DNA of 6,204 nt from Flectobacillus roseus (GTDB lineage: Bacteria; Bacteroidota; Bacteroidia; Cytophagales; Spirosomataceae). The translations under genes were made by a program, and so were the position numbers. Positions 3,801 to 6,204 of this stretch are shown here, one piece after another. Under the pieces are notes generated by a model. It was given only the letters and a program-made list of their open reading frames with translations. It did not search any database and had not been told where the DNA came from. The first letter of the stretch is position 1. Each line of letters opens with the position of its first letter. The stretch lies in the NCBI RefSeq assembly GCF_030056665.1, contig NZ_JASHIG010000081.1; one strand, written 5' to 3'.

Positions 3801-6204
3801 AACTTCGATTTATTCGTTCGGTCAGATTACAGTGAAGCTGGAGCTAATATTCATAATCGAATTTGGACTCAGCTCAATCATGGTAGTGGTTCAGGAATGA
3901 ATGCTGACTTACTCGATGGTTTTCATGCAGCTTACTTTACAGATGTCAACAATTTGATTACGACGAGTAGCAAGCGTTTTGTTTCTGATAGTCAAATTAG
4001 CCAATGGACAAATAAAGTAGAACGAACTGAGCTGGCCTCTTATCTTCCCTTAACAGGAGGTAATATGACTTATGGAGCAAAAATCAGCTTTGGCACAAGC
4101 GAATACATAGGTTATGGCACTGCGGATAATGCAACAACTACAGGCTATAACTTGGAGCTTGCAAGTTGGTGGGGCATTGGCTTAAAGTCTAGTTATGATA
4201 ATACTGCCCGTATTGTATTCGACACCCGTGCGGGGCGTGTCATCACCAAAACCGTGAGAATTACGGACTTTGCAGATGGGCTAAATGCAGTTCCAGTCGT
4301 GGCAGATGCCAATGGAAACCTTGTCAAAACCTCTTTTAGTTCTGATTGGGTCAATACATACGCCAACAGAAGATTTGTTACTGATAGTCAAGTTACTGCT
4401 TGGAATGCCAAGGTTGAGCGTTCTGAGTTGGGCGCTTATTTGCCTCTAGTCGGAGGGATAATCTCTGGAAAGCTTGATATTCTTGCTCAAGGTGGAACTC
4501 GTTTGGAGGAAGCTAAACTTTGTATTAATACTTCTAATGTAGCCAAACCTCCAGCACTTGCTTTTCATACGCCCGGTGTATCAGCCGTACAACTTTATGA
4601 GAAGCAAGGACACCTCTATGTCAGAAACGATAATAACACAGCTTATGATGACCAGCATTTTAAGGTGTGGACACAAATGAACCATGGAATTGGCTCTGGC
4701 ATGAATGCGGATTTACTTGATGGATATCATGCTAGTTTTTTTACCGATGTCAATAATTTGAATACTAATGCCAGCAGAAGATTTGTCTCTGACACCCATG
4801 TAAGTTACTGGAACGGAAAAGTAGACAGAAGTGAACTTGGTGCATATCTACCACTCGCAGGTGGTACGATGACAGGTAGAGTTATGTTTGACCCAAACTG
4901 TTACTTTGCCTATGGTACTGGAGATGGGGCAACACCAACGACCTACAACCTTGAGATTGCCTCTTGGTATGGTATTGGTCTCAAGGATACTAGTACGAAC
5001 AAAACGAAAATTATTTTTGATACTAGAGCTGGTCAAATGCAGTCTAAGAAAGTTTTTATTGCTAACTTTGACGAAGCTTCATATCACTCAATATCTCTCG
5101 AACAAGGAAAAGTATCTTTCATACCAGCTAATGGTTTGGTTGGTGGTCACATTTCTGTTGGTAACGCTGATAGCGCAACGACTACAGGCTACAACCTCCA
5201 AATTGGTTCTTGGTATGGCATCGGTTTCAAAGACACGTGTTTTGGTAACACCCACATCGTTTTTGACCTTCGCCAAGGAAGAATACTTTCAAAAGCAGTA
5301 CGTATTTCTGACTTTGCAGATGGAACTAATGCGGTTCCTGTTATTTCAGACTTAAATGGCAACCTAGTAAAATCAGCATTTTCAGCCGATTGGATTAATG
5401 CAAATGCAAATAGACGCTTTGTAACAGATGCCCAAATTACCTACTGGAATTCAAAATCGGACAATAACCATACCCACAATTGGGATAGTATCACTGGAAA
5501 GCCAGCGGTATTCAATATTTTATTGCAAGAGAATGCAAACGACAAGGGTATATACAACACCGTTAACTTTTCTTCTGGCGCTTACAACGTGGTGCAAGTA
5601 GACGGAAATGTAGTCAGATACCATGTGGATGTAGTCAACGATGATGCCAGATGGTCAAACGCCATTACGAATCCTGTATCAGTTGCTTTGGTGAAAAGTA
5701 AAATCGATGGTAAAGCCGATTGGGGGCATACACACCATTGGGATAGTATTGTAGGAAAACCTGCTTTTAACATATCCCTACAGGAAAATGCAGGAGATAA
5801 AGGGCAATACAGCACTATCAATTTTTCCTCTGGTGCTTACAACGTTGTGCAAGTAGACGGAAATGTGGTAAGATACCACGTAGATGTGGTCAACGATGAT
5901 GCCAGATGGTCAAATGCCATTACAAATCCTGTGTCTGTGGCACTCGTGAAAAGTAAAATTGATGGTAAAGCTGACTGGGGACATACCCATAACTGGGATA
6001 GCATCACAGGAAAACCGTCCGAGTTTAATCCAAGTGCGCATAGTCACCACTGGGATAGTATTTCAGGAAAACCTGCGACCTTTAGCCCAAGTCCACATGG
6101 ACACGATTGGAATGACATTTCAGGAGCTCCAATTTGGGTTTCAAACGGGTCTGCTCTTATTTCGAACTTTATTCTCTACAGTCCGAAGGGATGTATTTTT
6201 GGTG
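525..6204 (+). CDS. Giant modular phage tail-fibre / receptor-binding protein, 3' end missing
   Basis: One frame runs unbroken from ATG 525 to the last base, giving 1893 residues with no stop. The domains in order are: a head (residues 1-95); twelve A or B shaft modules of mostly 132-138 residues (96-1648); C1 and C2 (1649-1819); 19-residue HxH repeats (1820-about 1871); and the start of a tip. Family marks include LPLTGG at nearly every module start, NADLLDG(Y/F)HA in all six B modules, NHGIGSG in most of them, and HTHNWDSITGKP near the end. All are familiar from long tail fibres of phages and prophages. Few Cys are present, and no signal peptide or membrane segment is seen, as expected for a virion protein. 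The usual role is to reach from the virion to the host surface as a trimer and bind a receptor. Trimer form and receptor are inferred. The true C-terminus, where binding or chaperone domains often sit, lies outside the window. A bacterial adhesin is less likely given the fibre motifs. Confidence 0.88.
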   Translation, partial: MPVEKLITWSNGRQKVKSLAVLPSAGSFDQVLVKASSAEGDAIWKPLSQAMVIGALSVGSISPNLIAQDPNNRFITDAQASYWNGKVERSELSAYLPLTGGNMAYGAKISFDPNSYIGYGNADNATTTGYNLEIASWWGIGFKATVDNTTRIVFDTRAGRILSKALRVSDFADGLNSVPVVSDANGNLVKTSFGADWVNTNGNRRFVTDSQVTAWNAKVERSELGAYLPLVGGIISGKLDILAQGGTRLEEAKLCINTSNVAKPPALAFHTPGVSAVQLYEKQGHLYVRNDNNTAYDDQHFKVWTQMNHGIGSGLNADLLDGYHASFFTDVNNLNPNANRRFVSDTQISYWNSKVDRAELGAYLPLTGGYLTGKLEIQGLGGTHWSDSKFAVVTTDNTKHPSITLHSPGNSAVTIYQKNFDLFIRSDYSEAAATTHNRIWTQLNHGIGSGMNADLLDGFHAAYFTDVNNLVTTSGKRFVSDSQISLWTNKVERTELASYLPLTGGNMAYGAKISFGTSEYIGYGNADNATTTGYNLEIASWWGIGFKASIDNIARIAFDTRAGRIITKTVRITDFADGVNAVPVVADASGNLAKTAFSADWVNTNGNRRFVTDTQIATWNGKVERSELGAYLPLSGGSLSGRLEINAGGGTHWSESKFNIITADATKAPSMSFHRIGTSVVTLYEKDGGLHVRNDYSETAANVHKKVWTEINHGIGSGMNADLLDGYHAAYFIDVNNLTTNTNRRFVTDNQMTYWNGKVDRTELGAYLPLTGGRVTGRLEVFSEGADLTNGNTSIDQTKLAITTTNINRPPAIVFHTPTVSSVVLYEKTGNLYIRDFGSTSDNVLWSQKNHGIGSGLNADLLDGYHASFFVDVNNLSTNTGRRFVTDTQIAYWNAKVERTELSSYLPLTGGNMAYGAKISFDANCYVGYGNADNATTAGYNLEIASWWGIGFKSTNDNTTRIVMDTRAGRILTKALRISDFADGLNSVPVVADVNGNLVKTSFGADWVNTNSNRRFVTDTQVSYWSGKVDRTELGAYLPLTGGYLTGKLEIQGLGGTHWSDSKLVVVTTDSTKHPSLTLHSPGNSAITIYQKNFDLFVRSDYSEAGANIHNRIWTQLNHGSGSGMNADLLDGFHAAYFTDVNNLITTSSKRFVSDSQISQWTNKVERTELASYLPLTGGNMTYGAKISFGTSEYIGYGTADNATTTGYNLELASWWGIGLKSSYDNTARIVFDTRAGRVITKTVRITDFADGLNAVPVVADANGNLVKTSFSSDWVNTYANRRFVTDSQVTAWNAKVERSELGAYLPLVGGIISGKLDILAQGGTRLEEAKLCINTSNVAKPPALAFHTPGVSAVQLYEKQGHLYVRNDNNTAYDDQHFKVWTQMNHGIGSGMNADLLDGYHASFFTDVNNLNTNASRRFVSDTHVSYWNGKVDRSELGAYLPLAGGTMTGRVMFDPNCYFAYGTGDGATPTTYNLEIASWYGIGLKDTSTNKTKIIFDTRAGQMQSKKVFIANFDEASYHSISLEQGKVSFIPANGLVGGHISVGNADSATTTGYNLQIGSWYGIGFKDTCFGNTHIVFDLRQGRILSKAVRISDFADGTNAVPVISDLNGNLVKSAFSADWINANANRRFVTDAQITYWNSKSDNNHTHNWDSITGKPAVFNILLQENANDKGIYNTVNFSSGAYNVVQVDGNVVRYHVDVVNDDARWSNAITNPVSVALVKSKIDGKADWGHTHHWDSIVGKPAFNISLQENAGDKGQYSTINFSSGAYNVVQVDGNVVRYHVDVVNDDARWSNAITNPVSVALVKSKIDGKADWGHTHNWDSITGKPSEFNPSAHSHHWDSISGKPATFSPSPHGHDWNDISGAPIWVSNGSALISNFILYSPKGCIFG
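810..1205 (+). repeat. Module A1 of the fibre (132 residues)
   Basis: This is the reference A module. It opens LPLTGGNMAYGAKISF, continues GYGNADNATTTGYNLE and IASWWGIGFK, then RIVFDTRAGRI, VSDFADGLNSVPVV and NGNLVKTSFGADWVN. It ends in the RRFVTDSQVTAWNAK linker. It is closest to A3, differing at about 19 of 132 residues; both carry SFD where A2 and A4 carry SFGTSEY. Its linker is identical in protein to the one at the end of A4. The fold is unknown to me, but the alternating pattern suggests beta structure. Confidence 0.85.
1206..1613 (+). repeat. Module B1 of the fibre (136 residues)
   Basis: This B module opens LPLVGGIISGKLDILAQGG and includes FHTPGVSAVQLYEK and LYVRNDNN. It then shows WTQMNHGIGSGLNADLLDG and YHASFFTDVNNL before the linker. 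The ADLLDGYHAS segment is a widespread phage-fibre motif. It is nearly the same as B6, 3.2 kb away: the first 87 residues are identical and only seven of 136 differ. It has one of the few Cys in the protein (KLCINTS). Confidence 0.87.
1614..2021 (+). repeat. Module B2 of the fibre (136 residues)
   Basis: This B module carries the variant GGYLTGKLEIQGLGGTHWSD, HSPGNSAVTIYQKNFDLF and NADLLDGFHAAYF. Its closest relative is B5, with 13 differences in 136 residues. Its linker has the form KRFVSDSQISLWTNKVERTE followed by LASY, which appears only before A2 and A4. B2 and A2 therefore seem to have been copied together. Confidence 0.85.
2022..2417 (+). repeat. Module A2 of the fibre (132 residues)
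   Basis: This A module has SFGTSEYIGYGNADNA, then the WWGIGFK and FDTRAGRI signature, and ITDFADGVNAVPVV. It is closest to A4, differing at about 21 of 132 residues. A 41-base stretch at 2319-2359, covering ADWVNTNGNRRFV, is identical to 1107-1147 in A1, so it also shares recent ancestry with the end of A1. Confidence 0.85.
2418..2825 (+). repeat. Module B3 of the fibre (136 residues)
   Basis: This B module opens LPLSGGSLSGRLEINAGGG and shares THWSESK with B2 and B5. Its middle differs: TADATKAPSMSFHRIGTSVV and LHVRNDYSETAAN. It closes with the standard NHGIGSGMNADLLDG and YHAAYF. It has no near-identical partner in the window, so it is either older or under weaker constraint than B1/B6. Confidence 0.83.
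2826..3239 (+). repeat. Module B4 of the fibre (138 residues, most diverged B)
   Basis: B4 is two residues longer than the other B modules. It has an unusual front (GRVTGRLEVFSEGADLTNGN) and a shorter segment before WSQKNHGIGSG, where the others read WTQ or WTE. The fibre motif NADLLDGYHASFF is intact. It shares FHTP and VLYEK with B1 and B6. It is the most individual B copy and ends in an A-type linker (ELSSY). Confidence 0.82.
3240..3635 (+). repeat. Module A3 of the fibre (132 residues)
   Basis: This A module resembles A1, with SFDANCYVGYGNADNA, WWGIGFK and DTRAGRILTKALR. It has a Cys where A1 has Ser, and MDTRAG where the others have FDTRAG. The end again reads TSFGADWVNTN and then the linker. 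The protein is conserved while many third codon positions differ from A1. Confidence 0.84.
3636..4043 (+). repeat. Module B5 of the fibre (136 residues)
   Basis: This is the second copy of the B2 type. It carries GGYLTGKLEIQGLGGTHWSD, HSPGNSAITIYQKNFDLF and NADLLDGFHAAYF. The usual NHGIGSG reads NHGSGSG here. A stretch of 29 bases over TIYQKNFDLF is identical to B2. Like B2 it is followed by a SFGTSEY-type A module, so 1614-2417 and 3636-4439 form a duplicated pair of modules. Confidence 0.85.
4044..4439 (+). repeat. Module A4 of the fibre (132 residues)
   Basis: This is the second copy of the A2 type, with NMTYGAKISFGTSEYIGYG, a TADNA variant of NADNA, WWGIGLK and FDTRAGRVITKTVR. Its last 25 residues (NRRFVTDSQVTAWNAK onward) match the end of A1 in protein, not the end of A2. 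The switch suggests a recombination point inside A4, shortly before the linker. Confidence 0.85.
4440..4847 (+). repeat. Module B6 of the fibre (136 residues)
   Basis: This is the second copy of B1. Bases 4452-4513 are identical to 1218-1279 (62 bases). Over its first 87 codons it encodes exactly the same residues with 20 synonymous codon changes. Differences in protein appear only after GIGSG, including a QI to HV change in the linker. It keeps NADLLDGYHASFF. Confidence 0.87.
4848..5078 (+). repeat. Module A5, truncated and with a B-like front
   Basis: It opens LPLAGGTMTGRVMFDPNCYF. The TGR resembles B modules (LTGKL, VTGRL), not the NMAYGAKISF of A1-A4. The linker before it is also of the B kind (SELGAY). 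The body is A-type: NLEIASWYGIGLK and FDTRAGQMQSKK. It stops after FIANFDEA, without the VPVV-DANGNL-DWVN half or a linker, and runs straight into A6. WYG replaces the WWG of the earlier copies. Confidence 0.75.
5079..5468 (+). repeat. Module A6, core fused directly to A5, with final linker
   Basis: It has no LPLTGG start. A new front (HSISLEQGKVSFIPANGL) leads into GNADSATTTGYNLQ, SWYGIGFKDTCFGNTHIVF and then a complete A-type end with ISDFADGTNAVPVI and ADWINANANRRFVTD. The closing linker reads QITYWNSKSDNN and passes directly to the HTH of C1. Its WYG matches A5, so the two probably come from one local origin, distinct from A1-A4. Confidence 0.75.
5469..5726 (+). repeat. Module C1, HTH motif plus beta-like domain (86 residues)
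   Basis: It opens HTHNWDSITGKP, a motif frequent near the ends of phage fibres. A domain follows with FNILLQENANDKGIYNTVNF, YNVVQVDGNVVRYHVDVV and NDDARWSNAITNPVSVALVK, ending KIDGKADW. The strand-like alternation suggests beta structure; the family is not recognised. It is repeated as C2. Confidence 0.8.
5727..5981 (+). repeat. Module C2, second copy of C1 (85 residues)
   Basis: It opens HTHHWDSIVGKP. From the NF of NFSSGAY to the HTH of the next repeat, 57 residues are identical to C1. All 22 codons that differ there are synonymous. The front of the domain (FNISLQENAGDKGQYSTI) has changed more. C2 is one residue shorter than C1. Confidence 0.82.
5982..6137 (+). repeat. 19-residue HxH repeats near the fibre tip
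   Basis: Three units start at residues 1820, 1839 and 1858: HTHNWDSITGKP, HSHHWDSISGKP and HGHDWNDISGAP. The spacing is exactly 19 residues twice. With the heads of C1 and C2 this makes five HxH motifs. In the trimeric tip of the T4 long tail fibre (gp37), HxH motifs from three chains bind iron ions along a thin needle. The same role is likely here, as inference. The last unit is degenerate after ISGAP. Confidence 0.8.
6138..6204 (+). other. Start of an unseen C-terminal tip domain
   Basis: After the last HxH unit the sequence reads VSNGSALISNFILYSPKGC and continues off the window. It matches neither the repeats nor A, B or C. In related fibres this place holds the receptor-binding tip, sometimes followed by a self-cleaving chaperone. 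The 22 residues visible are too few to tell. Confidence 0.5.

Noticed and set aside
810..4847. CRISPR array or multiple mobile-element copies
   Set aside because: The repeats are about 400 bases long, in one continuous reading frame, diverged mainly at third codon positions and with no spacers. They are protein modules.
4888..5355. 155-codon + strand frame in another phase across A5 and A6
   Set aside because: It lies wholly inside the fibre frame, which carries the clear module motifs. Its product is a Leu- and Thr-rich shadow with no recognisable motif.
525..6204. Frameshift or pseudogene in the large gene
   Set aside because: All module starts keep the same phase and no in-frame stop occurs over 1893 codons.

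Overview
This window looks like a piece of the virion-structure region of a tailed phage or prophage. Two genes lie on the + strand, 11 bases apart, and both run off the window. Nothing in it is clearly cellular. The host cannot be fixed from this sequence. The moderate-to-low GC content, and a tail gene that starts with no visible Shine-Dalgarno sequence, fit a Bacteroidota phage or prophage, but only weakly.

Layout: positions 1-513 hold the last 170 codons of a virion protein. It has two GAGKID-type repeats followed by a compact, probably beta-rich C-terminal domain. Position 525 starts a very long reading frame that stays open to the end of the window (1893 codons, no stop seen). It reads as a giant tail-fibre or receptor-binding protein. 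It has a short head of about 95 residues, then twelve modules of two kinds (six A-type, six B-type) in the order A B B A B B A B A B A A. Next come two copies of an 85-86 residue domain (C1, C2), then a row of 19-residue HxH repeats, and then the first residues of an unseen tip. Almost every A or B module opens with the LPLTGG motif known from phage fibres. Modules are joined by an RRFVTDxQxxYWNxK linker, and every B module contains NADLLDGYHA or a close variant.

How the parts may work together: the upstream gene probably encodes another virion component, perhaps a fibre or decoration protein. The large gene would supply a long, probably trimeric shaft (A/B modules) that ends in a metal-binding HxH needle and a tip beyond the window. 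This is inferred from family features; no receptor or host is visible.

The most interesting signal is inside the large gene. Distant or adjacent module copies are identical in protein over long stretches while differing at many synonymous positions: 27 codons of 112 for one pair and 22 of 57 for another. One A module also looks like a B/A hybrid, and another A core follows it with no linker. These point to a fibre built by segment duplication and shuffling and then held under strong protein-level selection.
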